Made by a program: the position numbers and the translations under genes. Positions 17,550-24,491 of a stretch of 64,000 bases of DNA are shown here, piece by piece. The stretch covers positions 1 through 64,000 of the forward strand of contig NZ_CVRT01000148.1 in assembly GCF_001261915.1 (NCBI RefSeq), written 5' to 3'. A model generated the notes under the pieces. It was given only the letters and a program-made list of their open reading frames with translations, was not told the DNA's origin and made no database searches. This stretch comes from Halorubrum sp. SD626R. Lineage in GTDB: Archaea; Halobacteriota; Halobacteria; Halobacteriales; Haloferacaceae. Position 1 is the stretch's first letter, and every line of letters begins with the position of its first letter.

Positions 17550-17807
17550 ATGGCTTCACGCATTCGACGCGCGCTCTCTCGGGCGGCACTGGCCGCGGTC
17601 GGCGCCGCCGTCGGCGCCGCGATCGGCGGGCTGATCGGTCGACAGGCCGCGTCCAGCGGCGGCGCCCTCGGCGCGCTCGCGGGCGCGACGGTCGCCGACG
17701 TGTGCTCCGATCCGGGCGGCTTCCTCGCCGCGCTCCGGTCCGACGAGGACGAGGAGACGCTCGACGCGGGCGAGGGCGCGGCCGGCGACGCGGCGGCCGC
17801 CGAGTGA
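17550..17807 (+). CDS. Small glycine-zipper hypothetical protein
   Basis: An 85-residue protein. A basic start (MASRIRRALSR) is followed by an alanine/glycine-rich helix (AALAAVGAAVGAAIGGLIG) of glycine-zipper type and a second AG-rich segment, then an acidic tail ending AAAAE. The hydrophobic part could insert into or associate with the membrane. No family is recognised. The ATG lies about 26 bases after a T-rich box, in line with a leaderless gene. Coding potential is supported by GC-biased third positions but not by homology. Confidence 0.6.
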   Translation: MASRIRRALSRAALAAVGAAVGAAIGGLIGRQAASSGGALGALAGATVADVCSDPGGFLAALRSDEDEETLDAGEGAAGDAAAAE

Positions 17808-17881
17808 GGCGCCGTCGGGGTCGCGAAGCGCCCGCGACCGTTCGGGAACGCCTATACGACGGGAACGAGTAGCCGCCGTTA

Positions 17882-18796
17882 ATGACCGACACCGACGCCG
17901 ACGCGGGCTGGTTCGCGGGCCGCGACGCGGACGAGGCCGCCGGACGCGACGCGGTCGACGCCGCCCGCGACCGAATCGCGGACGGCGAAACCGACGAGCC
18001 CCGAGACTGGCCGACGCTCGCCGTCGACGCCGGGTTCGCCGACTCGACCGACGACTACTACGACCGACTCCGCGAGGCGACCGTGACGGCGACGCGCGCG
18101 ACGGTCCGCGAGCGCGAGCGCGCCGACGACCAGCAGCTGATCCACTCCGTGCGGGCGATGGAGGACTCCGAGCGCACGGCCAACGAGCTGGCCGAGCGCG
18201 CCGCCGAGTGGGCGGGGAGCCTGTTCGACGACGCCGAGCCGGGGATCGAGGGCGCCCGCGCCGTGGCGGCCCGCAAGCCCGAGGGCGAACTGGAGCGCCG
18301 GGCCGTGTCGCTCGCGGCGCGGGTCGTCGACTTGGCGGCCGAGCGCGACGCGCTCGCGGAGACCATCGACCGGACCGCGCCCGCGGTCGCGCCGAACCTC
18401 GTCGAGATGGCCGGGCCGGAGCTCGCGGCGCGGCTCATCGCGCTCGCCGGCGGGCTGGAGCCGCTCGCGAAGAAGCCTTCCGGCACCGTGCAGGTGCTCG
18501 GCGCGGAGGACGCGCTGTTCGCCCACCTCTCCGGGCGCGCGCCCTCGCCGAAACACGGGATCATCTACACCCACGACTACGTCCGGAACACCCGGCCCGA
18601 GGACCGGGGCTCGGCCGCGCGGGCGCTCGCCGGGAAGCTGACGCTCGCGGCCCGCGTCGACCACTACTCGGGCGAGCGCCGGGCGACCCTCCACGAGGAG
18701 CTCCGCGAACGGATGGCGACGATCCGGGCGCGGGCCGAGACGGGTGACGGGGAAATCAACGGCGGTGCCGATCCCGACGCGGAGGGCGACGCGTGA
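17882..18796 (+). CDS. nop5: Nop5/Nop56-Nop58 family C/D box RNP core protein
   Basis: A 304-residue archaeal Nop5. It has an acidic haloarchaeal N-terminal domain, a coiled-coil region (about 130-165), and the Nop domain with NLVEMAGPELAARLIALAGGLEPLAKKPSG split across residues 178-207. TVQVLGAEDALFAHLSGRAPSPKHG comes next (about 203-227). It binds L7Ae-bound C/D guide RNA and tethers fibrillarin for 2'-O-methylation of rRNA and tRNA. The downstream gene encodes fibrillarin and overlaps by four bases (GTGA), the standard archaeal arrangement. Lysine is rare, as expected in a haloarchaeon. Confidence 0.95.
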   Translation: MTDTDADAGWFAGRDADEAAGRDAVDAARDRIADGETDEPRDWPTLAVDAGFADSTDDYYDRLREATVTATRATVRERERADDQQLIHSVRAMEDSERTANELAERAAEWAGSLFDDAEPGIEGARAVAARKPEGELERRAVSLAARVVDLAAERDALAETIDRTAPAVAPNLVEMAGPELAARLIALAGGLEPLAKKPSGTVQVLGAEDALFAHLSGRAPSPKHGIIYTHDYVRNTRPEDRGSAARALAGKLTLAARVDHYSGERRATLHEELRERMATIRARAETGDGEINGGADPDAEGDA

Positions 18797-19431
18797 GCGA
18801 CCCCGACCTGCCCGCGGGCGTCGAGCGCCGCGAGATCGCCGGCGAGACGCGGCTGGCGACGCGCGGCGACCCCGTCTACGGCGAGCCGACCGCCGACGGC
18901 TGGCGGGCGTGGGACCCCGAGCGGTCGAAGCTCGGCGGGATGCTCGAACTCGGGTTCGACACCGGCCTGACCGGCGGCGAGACGGTGCTGTACCTCGGCG
19001 CCGCGAGCGGGACGACCGTCAGTCACGTCGCCGACTTCGCGGGGCCGACGTACGCGGTCGAGTTCGCCCCCCGACCCGCCCGTGACCTCCTCGACGCCGC
19101 GGAGCCGCGCGACCGGCTGTTTCCCCTACTCAAAGACGCCCGGAAGCCGGAGACGTACGCGCACGTCGTCGAGGCCGACATCGACGCCGTCGTCCAAGAC
19201 GTGGCGACGCGGGGACAGGCGACCGTGGCGGCGCGAAACGCCCGGTTCCTCGCCGAGGACGGGCGACTCCTGCTCGCGGTGAAGGCGCGCAGCGAGGACG
19301 CCACCGCGGACCCCGACGAGGTGTTCGAGACCGCACTCGACGAGCTCCGCGAGACGTACGAGGTATTGGAGACGAGTCGGCTCGACCGGTATCACGAGGA
19401 CCACCTCGGCGTCGTGGCGACGCCGCGGTGA
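18793..19431 (+). CDS. flpA: Fibrillarin-like rRNA/tRNA 2'-O-methyltransferase
   Basis: A 212-residue fibrillarin homologue. The SAM site is VLYLGAASGTTVSHVADFAG split over about residues 65-84; the family segments YAVEFAPRPARDLL and LFPLLKDARKPETY follow. It is the catalytic subunit of the C/D box RNP, methylating ribose 2'-OH at guide-selected positions. It starts with GTG inside the stop region of nop5 (GTGA overlap), so translation is coupled. The N-terminus PAGVERREIAGETRLATRGDPVYGE matches the family and supports this start. Confidence 0.96.
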   Translation: MSDPDLPAGVERREIAGETRLATRGDPVYGEPTADGWRAWDPERSKLGGMLELGFDTGLTGGETVLYLGAASGTTVSHVADFAGPTYAVEFAPRPARDLLDAAEPRDRLFPLLKDARKPETYAHVVEADIDAVVQDVATRGQATVAARNARFLAEDGRLLLAVKARSEDATADPDEVFETALDELRETYEVLETSRLDRYHEDHLGVVATPR

Positions 19432-19478
19432 GGGCGGAGGGCCCCCCTTGCGACCGATCTCACCCGGGCGATCACCGC

Positions 19479-19829
19479 TCAGTCGCAGAGTCGGATGTAG
19501 GCCGCGCCGGCGCGCTGGAGCCGCGTCAACTCCCCGACGCCGGAGGCGACGACCTCGACGCGCTCAGGCTCGCTGACGGCATCGACGGGCGATCCGGACA
19601 GCGCGTTTCGACAGACCGCGATCTCGACGATTTCGGGGAGCGACGCCAGCGCGGCCGCCAGCGACTCGTTCCGGTCGAACTCGGCGATCGTCTCGCCGTC
19701 GTCGACGACGATCCGGATCCGGTCGATTTCGACCGTGTCGTCCGCGAGGAGGTTCCGAGCTTTCCGTTCGACGACGCCGAGCGAGCGCGGCGATGAGACG
19801 TGGAACACCGTCGTCTTCGAGTCGGTCAT
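19479..19829 (-). CDS. DsrE-family protein
   Basis: A 116-residue protein with the DsrE/DsrF-like layout: a beta-alpha start, then IVEIAVCRNAL with the conserved cysteine near residue 72, and the ending VASGVGELTRLQRAGAAYIR typical of the family. DsrE-type proteins can move sulfur to partners or act as small redox or regulatory proteins; no sulfur gene is adjacent, so the role is unassigned. It is convergent with flpA (47-base gap) and followed upstream by the TFB-like gene on the same strand. Confidence 0.8.
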   Translation of the reverse strand: MTDSKTTVFHVSSPRSLGVVERKARNLLADDTVEIDRIRIVVDDGETIAEFDRNESLAAALASLPEIVEIAVCRNALSGSPVDAVSEPERVEVVASGVGELTRLQRAGAAYIRLCD

Positions 19830-19924
19830 GTCCCGATCAGCGCGCGCTCGGTAGTGAATCCCCCGCCGCGCACTCGCCCGACGAGAGCCGGGTCAACGCG
19901 GAACGCGGGCGAGACTGCCGACTC

Positions 19925-20233
19925 CTACCACGTCGGCGGCGAGAAGCCGGCGTCCTCCAGGATCGGCTTCCACCGCTTCTGCACGGAGAGCCGGGAGACG
20001 CCCATCGCGTCGGCGACGGCGGACTGCGACCGCTCCTGACCGCGGATCAGCGCCGCGGCGTAGAGGCTGGCGGCGGCGGCGACGCGCTTCCCGCGGTCGT
20101 CGTCGGGCGCCCGGGACAGGAACAGGTCCGTCGCCGTCGAGAGCGCCTCCTCGTCGAGGTCGAGCGTCGCGCACGCGTCGTCGAGCCGCTCGATCCACGC
20201 CGCGTTGTCGACGCGATCGCTCGCTCGGTACAT
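19925..20233 (-). CDS. One-domain TFB-like (TFIIB cyclin fold) protein
   Basis: About 102 residues resembling one cyclin repeat of transcription factor B: WIERLDDACATLDLDEEALSTA, then KRVAAAASLYAAALIRGQERSQ, then an HTH-like SAVADAMGVSRLSVQKRWKPIL. The zinc ribbon, B-finger and second cyclin repeat of a normal TFB (about 300 residues) are absent. The start at 20,233 follows a perfect TATA box (TTTTTATAC, 20,255-20,263), so the short form is the real gene product, not a truncation of a longer frame. It might act as a regulator or competitor of full TFBs; that is inference. Confidence 0.82.
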   Translation of the reverse strand: MYRASDRVDNAAWIERLDDACATLDLDEEALSTATDLFLSRAPDDDRGKRVAAAASLYAAALIRGQERSQSAVADAMGVSRLSVQKRWKPILEDAGFSPPTW

Positions 20234-20254
20234 GCCCGACCGTTGGGCGGTACG

Positions 20255-20263
20255 GTATAAAAA
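20255..20263 (-). promoter_or_regulatory. TATA box of the TFB-like gene
   Basis: TTTTTATAC on the minus strand, about 26 bases before the ATG at 20,233; a strong archaeal box that defines a leaderless start. Confidence 0.8.
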
Positions 20264-20368
20264 GGCCGCGCGGAGGGGCGGCGGCGCGAGGTCGCCGGGA
20301 GCCGATCGAGAGGCGGTCCGGGTCGCCCCGGCCGTCGCGCTAAAGTCGGTGTCGACCGTACCGCGGAT

Positions 20369-21070
20369 ATGTCCACGCAAGCGTGGGACGAGACGCGGGT
20401 GCGCGAGCTGCACGACGACCTGGTGTCGCTGTACAAGCCGGTGGATCGGGTCGCCGAGCACGGCGCCGACCCGACCGCAGAGCCCGGTGAGGGCGTGCGA
20501 CAGCTGGTGACGACGATCCTCTCGCAGAACGTCGCCGACGAGAACACGCGGCGGGCCTCCGAGTCATTGTTCGACCGGTACGACGACTTCGCGGCGATCG
20601 AGGCGGCCGACCACGAGGAGCTGAAGGAGACGATCCGGGTGGCGGGGCTCCCGGACCAGAAGGCCGCCCGGATCCAGCGCGCGCTCGCCGCGATCCGCGA
20701 GGAGACCGGGGGCGCCTACTCGCTCGCGTTCCTCGACGCGATGACGACCGACGACGCGAAGGCGTGGCTCACGGATATCAAGGGCGTCGGTCCGAAGACC
20801 GCCAGCGTCGTCCTGAACTTCCACTTCGGGAAGCCGACGATGGCGGTCGACACCCACGTCGAGCGCGTCTCCAAGCGGTTCGGACTCGTTCCGGAGTCGG
20901 CCTCGAACCAGGCCGCCCACGACGCCCTCGACGACATCGTGCCCGACGAGCTGACCTATCCGCTCCACGTGCTGTTGATCCGGCACGGACGGGAGCGCTG
21001 TTCCGCTCGCGGCGCCGACTGCGACAACCCCGTCTGCGCCGCGTACTGCGACTGCGAGTTCTGCGCGTGA
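20369..21070 (+). CDS. nth: Endonuclease III family DNA glycosylase/AP lyase
   Basis: A 233-residue HhH-GPD protein. It holds TTILSQNVADENTRRASESL near residue 50, the helix-hairpin-helix LTDIKGVGPKTASVVLNF with the catalytic lysine (about 147), and the catalytic aspartate in MAVDTHVERVS. The C-terminal cluster region is CSARGADCDNPVCAAYCDC. It removes oxidised pyrimidines and cuts the strand at the abasic site. The cysteine spacing (C-x6-C-x4-C-x3-C) differs from the bacterial C-x6-C-x2-C-x5-C and may be a haloarchaeal variant. The protein begins some 20 residues before the core domain. Confidence 0.93.
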   Translation: MSTQAWDETRVRELHDDLVSLYKPVDRVAEHGADPTAEPGEGVRQLVTTILSQNVADENTRRASESLFDRYDDFAAIEAADHEELKETIRVAGLPDQKAARIQRALAAIREETGGAYSLAFLDAMTTDDAKAWLTDIKGVGPKTASVVLNFHFGKPTMAVDTHVERVSKRFGLVPESASNQAAHDALDDIVPDELTYPLHVLLIRHGRERCSARGADCDNPVCAAYCDCEFCA

Positions 21071-21112
21071 ACGGGACCCCTATGGTCGTCCGGCCGATAG
21101 GATCGGCCACGA

Positions 21113-21685
21113 ATGTACGCGCTGATCGGTGAGGTCCTGAACTACGTCCACTGGATCGATCGGCTCGGCGTCGAGTTCGTCGGGGCGATCCGCACGGGGA
21201 TGCTGACGGTGATGATGACGTCGATGACCGGTCTCGGCTCCGTCACGGCCGGCGTCGTGTTCGTCGGGCTGTTCTACCTCGCCGGCTGGCGCGAGGAGTT
21301 CGTCAAGAGCGTCGTCGCGCTGTCGCTGCTCGGCGTCGTCGTCTGGGGGCTGATGTCGCTCGTCGAGCGCCCGTTTCCCCCGGATCCGGTGTGTATCACC
21401 GAGGGCGACACCGGCGTGACGAGCTCGTTCCCCTCCGGACACGCGGCCGCCGTGACCGCGTACGCGACGATCGCGCGGGACTCCGACGTGCTGCCTTTCG
21501 CCGTCACCGCCGGCTTCGCCGGGCTGATCTCCTTCTCGCGGATCTACCTCGGCACCCACTACCTCTCCGACACGCTCTTCGGGATCGGCCTCGGGATCGC
21601 CGCGGTCCTGTTCGCGGAGCGGCTCATCGACCGAGTGGGCGAGGAGGCGGTGCTCGACCTGCTGCCGTTCGAGACCGACCTCTGA
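21113..21685 (+). CDS. PAP2-superfamily membrane phosphatase
   Basis: A 190-residue protein with about five transmembrane helices. The phosphatase signature is present: SSFPSGHAAAVTAYA (conserved SGH, about residues 104-108), then FSRIYLGTHYLSDTLFGIGLG with the catalytic H near residue 147. The first KxxxxxxRP motif is weak: VERPFPPDP is the likely counterpart. Such enzymes remove phosphate from lipid phosphates, for example polyprenyl diphosphate or phosphatidate. Start codon by homology length. 42 bases separate it from nth; the two may be co-transcribed. Confidence 0.87.
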   Translation: MYALIGEVLNYVHWIDRLGVEFVGAIRTGMLTVMMTSMTGLGSVTAGVVFVGLFYLAGWREEFVKSVVALSLLGVVVWGLMSLVERPFPPDPVCITEGDTGVTSSFPSGHAAAVTAYATIARDSDVLPFAVTAGFAGLISFSRIYLGTHYLSDTLFGIGLGIAAVLFAERLIDRVGEEAVLDLLPFETDL

Positions 21686-21759
21686 GGGCAGGGGGCGAGC
21701 CGAGCGTCGCGGGACGGTAGCGACAACTATTTTTGAGGCACTCGGGTACGATAGCCCGC

Positions 21760-21844
21760 GCGCGGGTTGCCGAGCCAGGCCAAAGGCGTAGCGCTTAGGA
21801 CGCTATCCCGTAGGGGTCCGCCGGTTCGAATCCGGTCCCGCGCA
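21760..21844 (+). tRNA. tRNA-Leu (anticodon TAG)
   Basis: Class II tRNA of 85 bases. The acceptor GCGCGGG (21,760-21,766) pairs with CCCGCGC (21,837-21,843), with discriminator A at 21,844. The anticodon stem is TAGCG/CGCTA with loop CTTAGGA, giving anticodon TAG. A long variable arm (TCCCGTAGGGGT) and a GGTTCGAATCC T arm follow. TATA-like CTATTTTT lies at 21,727-21,734, about 29 bases before the tRNA. No intron and no encoded CCA. Confidence 0.96.
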
Positions 21845-21852
21845 CTGACTGA

Positions 21853-21875
21853 GTTTTCGAGCGCAGCGAGAAAAC
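21853..21875. repeat. GTTTTC-(11 nt)-GAAAAC inverted repeat behind tRNA-Leu
   Basis: Arms at 21,853-21,858 and 21,870-21,875 with the spacer GAGCGCAGCGA. The same design, ATTTTCC-GAGCGAAGCGA-GGAAAAT, lies behind tRNA-Gly at 3548-3572. It may be a termination or processing structure, or a mobile-repeat trace. Confidence 0.6.
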
Positions 21876-21952
21876 GAAGGAGGGAGCAGGAGCGGATTCC
21901 GAACCCTGGAAGTCGCGCGCAACGAGCGAAAGCGAGTGAGCACGTCTTCCTT

Positions 21953-21975
21953 CGGTTCGAATCCGGTCCCGCGCA
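21953..21975 (+). repeat. Copy of the tRNA-Leu 3' end (first)
   Basis: Twenty-three bases identical to the T arm and acceptor 3' strand of tRNA-Leu (21,822-21,844), from CGGTTCGAATCC to the discriminator. It begins 131 bases downstream of the original. No other tRNA part accompanies it, so it is a tRNA fragment of the sort left by integration at attachment sites. Confidence 0.8.
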
Positions 21976-22054
21976 TTTCGCGGCGAACAGTTCGTGAGCC
22001 GCGAATGGGTGCTGAGGATTCGAAGCAGGGAACGGAGCGAAGTGGAGTGACTGA

Positions 22055-22075
22055 GGTTCGAATCCGGTCCCGCGC
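22055..22075 (+). repeat. Copy of the tRNA-Leu 3' end (second)
   Basis: Twenty-one bases identical to the tRNA-Leu 3' part (21,823-21,843), 101 bases after the first copy. Three direct repeats therefore flank two short spacers of low-complexity DNA (21,845-21,952 and 21,976-22,054) with no gene in either. Confidence 0.8.
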
Positions 22076-22178
22076 GAGTTACGGTGATGGGCCGGCCCGT
22101 ATCGCGGGACCGACGCGACCGACGCGACCGACCCGACGAGCCGAAAGGATAACGCCGATCGCCGACGAACGTGGATGT

Positions 22179-22847
22179 GTGACAACTGGCACCACGGACC
22201 CGTCGGAGCTGTACGTCGTCCGGAACGAGGTCGACCCCGACTGCGAGTACCACTGCGACGCGCTCGCGGCGGCGTTCCCGGACGCCGAGGAGATCGACTT
22301 CGTCGCCGGCGAGCGGGTGCCGCTCGACGAGGCCGACGGCGTCGTCCTGACCGGTAGCACGGCCGCCGTCTACGAGGCCGAGCGCCGTCCGTGGATCGCC
22401 GAGCAGGAGGCGCTCGTCCGCGAGCTGGTCGAGCGGGAGATCCCGACGCTCGGCGTCTGTTTCGGGCATCAGGTGATCAACGCGGCGCTCGGCGGGAGCG
22501 TCGAGGCGGTCGGGACGACCGCGGCGCTCGTCGAGGCGACCCTCGACGACGACCCGCTGTTCGAGGGGGTCGACCCGGTCGTCGTGTCGCTGCACGGCGA
22601 CGCCGTGACGGACCTCGGCGAGGGGATGGAGGTGATCGCGTCGGCGCCCCACGCCCGCGTGTTCGGCACGCGGCACCGGACGGCGCCCCTGTGGACGGTC
22701 CAGTTCCACCCGGAGATCACGGCCGCACACCGCGACCGGCTCGTCGAGGACTTCGACTGGGAGTCGGACGGCCACTCGTTCGAGGATGTCAGCGCCGGGC
22801 GGGTGTTAGAGAACTTCCGAGCGCTCACTCGCCGAGCGGAGGCCTGA
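22179..22847 (+). CDS. Class I glutamine amidotransferase domain protein
   Basis: About 222 residues with the GATase1 triad: nucleophile C in GVCFGHQVI (about residue 90), and H and E in VQFHPEIT (about 175). It resembles the glutaminase part of GMP synthase or the YfeJ-type stand-alone proteins; no synthetase domain is attached, so the acceptor is unknown. The frame is open upstream through the tRNA-derived repeats, which cannot be coding. The GTG at 22,179 gives MTTGTTDPSELYVVRNEV and follows a TATA-like AAAGGATAA near 22,144. A gene of the catabolic island starts 122 bases further on. Confidence 0.8.
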   Translation: MTTGTTDPSELYVVRNEVDPDCEYHCDALAAAFPDAEEIDFVAGERVPLDEADGVVLTGSTAAVYEAERRPWIAEQEALVRELVEREIPTLGVCFGHQVINAALGGSVEAVGTTAALVEATLDDDPLFEGVDPVVVSLHGDAVTDLGEGMEVIASAPHARVFGTRHRTAPLWTVQFHPEITAAHRDRLVEDFDWESDGHSFEDVSAGRVLENFRALTRRAEA

Positions 22848-22969
22848 TCCGGTCGCGGCGTCGCGGCGATCCGACGGCGACTGCCGCGAACTGAAAACGA
22901 ATTCCGTATACACTGTCATTGATTGCTGGTTGCACCAATTCTATGTGGGCGGATCGTATCGGTTAGGGC
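22848..22969. promoter_or_regulatory. Promoter region of the first aminotransferase with GTATACAC
   Basis: AT-richer than its surroundings. GTATACAC lies at 22,906-22,913, similar to elements before other genes of the 22,970-36,304 island. It may be part of the promoter itself or a regulator site. Confidence 0.4.
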
Positions 22970-24394
22970 ATGCCAGGACCGCCGATCCACGACCTGCACT
23001 TCGCGGAGGAGCCGAGCGTCGACCAAGTCCCCGGTCCGGAGTCGCGGCGGCTCCTGAAGAAACAGGAGGAGATCGACAGCAGCGCGGTCGCGTACCCCGA
23101 CGACATTCCGGTCGCGTTCAAGGAGGCGAAGGGGGCGACGCTCCGAGACGCCGACGGCAACACGTACATCGACATGTTCGCCGGCATCGGCGTGTTGAAC
23201 GTCGGCCACTCGAACCCGTACGTGCTGGAGGCCGTCCGCGAGCAGACCGAGGAGATCGTCCACACGATCGACTTCCCGACCGAGGCCCGACTGGACCTGA
23301 TCGAGAAGCTCGACGAGATCGCCCCGCCCGGCCTCCGCGGGGAGAACCGGGTCGTCTTCGGCGGGCCGACCGGCAGCGACGCGGTCGAGGCCGCGATCAA
23401 ACTCGCGAAGTACAACACCGGGGGCGACGGGCTGATCGCGTTCCGCGGGAGCTACCACGGCGCGACCTCCGGCGCGATGGCGCTCACCTCGAACAAGGGG
23501 TTCAAGGACGACTACACGCCGCTCCTCCCCGAGGTCGTCCACGCCAAGTACCCCTCGCCGTTCATCGACCGCGACGAGTCGGGCGACGCGGCGTCGGTCT
23601 GTCCGCGCCCCGCGAGCGAGTGCTGCGGCGCCCCCTCGTGTGCGCGCGCGCTCAAGGAGGTCCAAGAGATCATCGAGGACCCCTACGGGGGGCTCGCGAA
23701 CCCCGCCGGGATCTTCGTCGAGCCGATCCAGGGCGAGAGCGGCGTTATCGTTCCGCCGTCGGGCTTCCTGAAGGGGCTTCGGGAGATCGCCACCGAGAAC
23801 GACATCCCGCTGATGTTCGACGAGATCCAGAGCGGGCTCGGTCGGTCCGGGCAGTGGTGGGCGAGCGAGTGGGACGGCGTCACGCCCGACATCATGACGA
23901 CGGCGAAGGCGCTCGGCGGCGTCGGCTTCCCGCTGTCGGCGACGATCTACCACGAGGACCTCGACACGTGGGACGCCGGCGGCCACGCCGGTACCTATCG
24001 CGGCCACGTGGTCGCGATGCGCGCCGGTACCCGCGCCATCGAATACATCCAGGATCACGACCTCCTAGCGCACGCCCGCGACCTCGGCGAGTACATCCGT
24101 GACCGCCTCCGGGCCGCCGGCGAGGGGACGGGCCGCATCGGCGAGGTCCGCGGCCGCGGGCTCTTCATCGGCGCGGAGTTCGTCGACGAGGACGGCGACC
24201 CCGACGGCGACGTCGTCGACGCGATCCAACAGTACTGCTTCGAACACGGCGTCCTCGTCTGGAAGGCCGGCCGCCACGGCAACGTGTTGCGACTGCTGCC
24301 GCCGCTCGTGCTGACCGAGCGACAGGCCGAGGTCGCCACCGATATCATCGCGGACGCCATCGCGGCGACCACGGAAGGACGGCGGCCGGCGTAG
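22970..24394 (+). CDS. Class III (omega) aminotransferase, DoeD/GABA-transaminase type
   Basis: A 474-residue PLP enzyme of fold type [18 protein letters not shown] binds the phosphate, [17 protein letters not shown] follows, [15 protein letters not shown] carries the PLP-binding Asp, and the Schiff-base lysine is in [14 protein letters not shown] (about residue 310). An unusual Cys-rich insertion ([14 protein letters not shown]) sits near residue 208; a comparable one is in the second aminotransferase at 30,748. These enzymes transfer a terminal amino group to 2-oxoglutarate or pyruvate, giving an aldehyde. Beside an ectoine-hydrolase-like gene, diaminobutyrate is a reasonable substrate; 4-aminobutyrate or ornithine are alternatives. 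Confidence 0.88.
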   Translation: MPGPPIHDLHFAEEPSVDQVPGPESRRLLKKQEEIDSSAVAYPDDIPVAFKEAKGATLRDADGNTYIDMFAGIGVLNVGHSNPYVLEAVREQTEEIVHTIDFPTEARLDLIEKLDEIAPPGLRGENRVVFGGPTGSDAVEAAIKLAKYNTGGDGLIAFRGSYHGATSGAMALTSNKGFKDDYTPLLPEVVHAKYPSPFIDRDESGDAASVCPRPASECCGAPSCARALKEVQEIIEDPYGGLANPAGIFVEPIQGESGVIVPPSGFLKGLREIATENDIPLMFDEIQSGLGRSGQWWASEWDGVTPDIMTTAKALGGVGFPLSATIYHEDLDTWDAGGHAGTYRGHVVAMRAGTRAIEYIQDHDLLAHARDLGEYIRDRLRAAGEGTGRIGEVRGRGLFIGAEFVDEDGDPDGDVVDAIQQYCFEHGVLVWKAGRHGNVLRLLPPLVLTERQAEVATDIIADAIAATTEGRRPA

Positions 24395-24491
24395 GCGGCG
24401 TCGACTCTTTTAATCGGATTTCGCGTCGGTTGCGACGTATCCACGTTCCAGTTTAGCTCGATCGGGACGGGATCCGCACGGCCTAGGAGCG

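Noticed and set aside
21760-22075. CRISPR array from the three direct repeats
   Set aside because: Repeats are tRNA-derived, only three in number, spacers of 80-108 bases are low in complexity, and no cas gene is near.
21845-22178. Possible extra tRNA genes in the repeats behind tRNA-Leu
   Set aside because: Only the T arm and acceptor 3' strand are repeated; no D arm, anticodon arm or 5' acceptor strand accompanies them.
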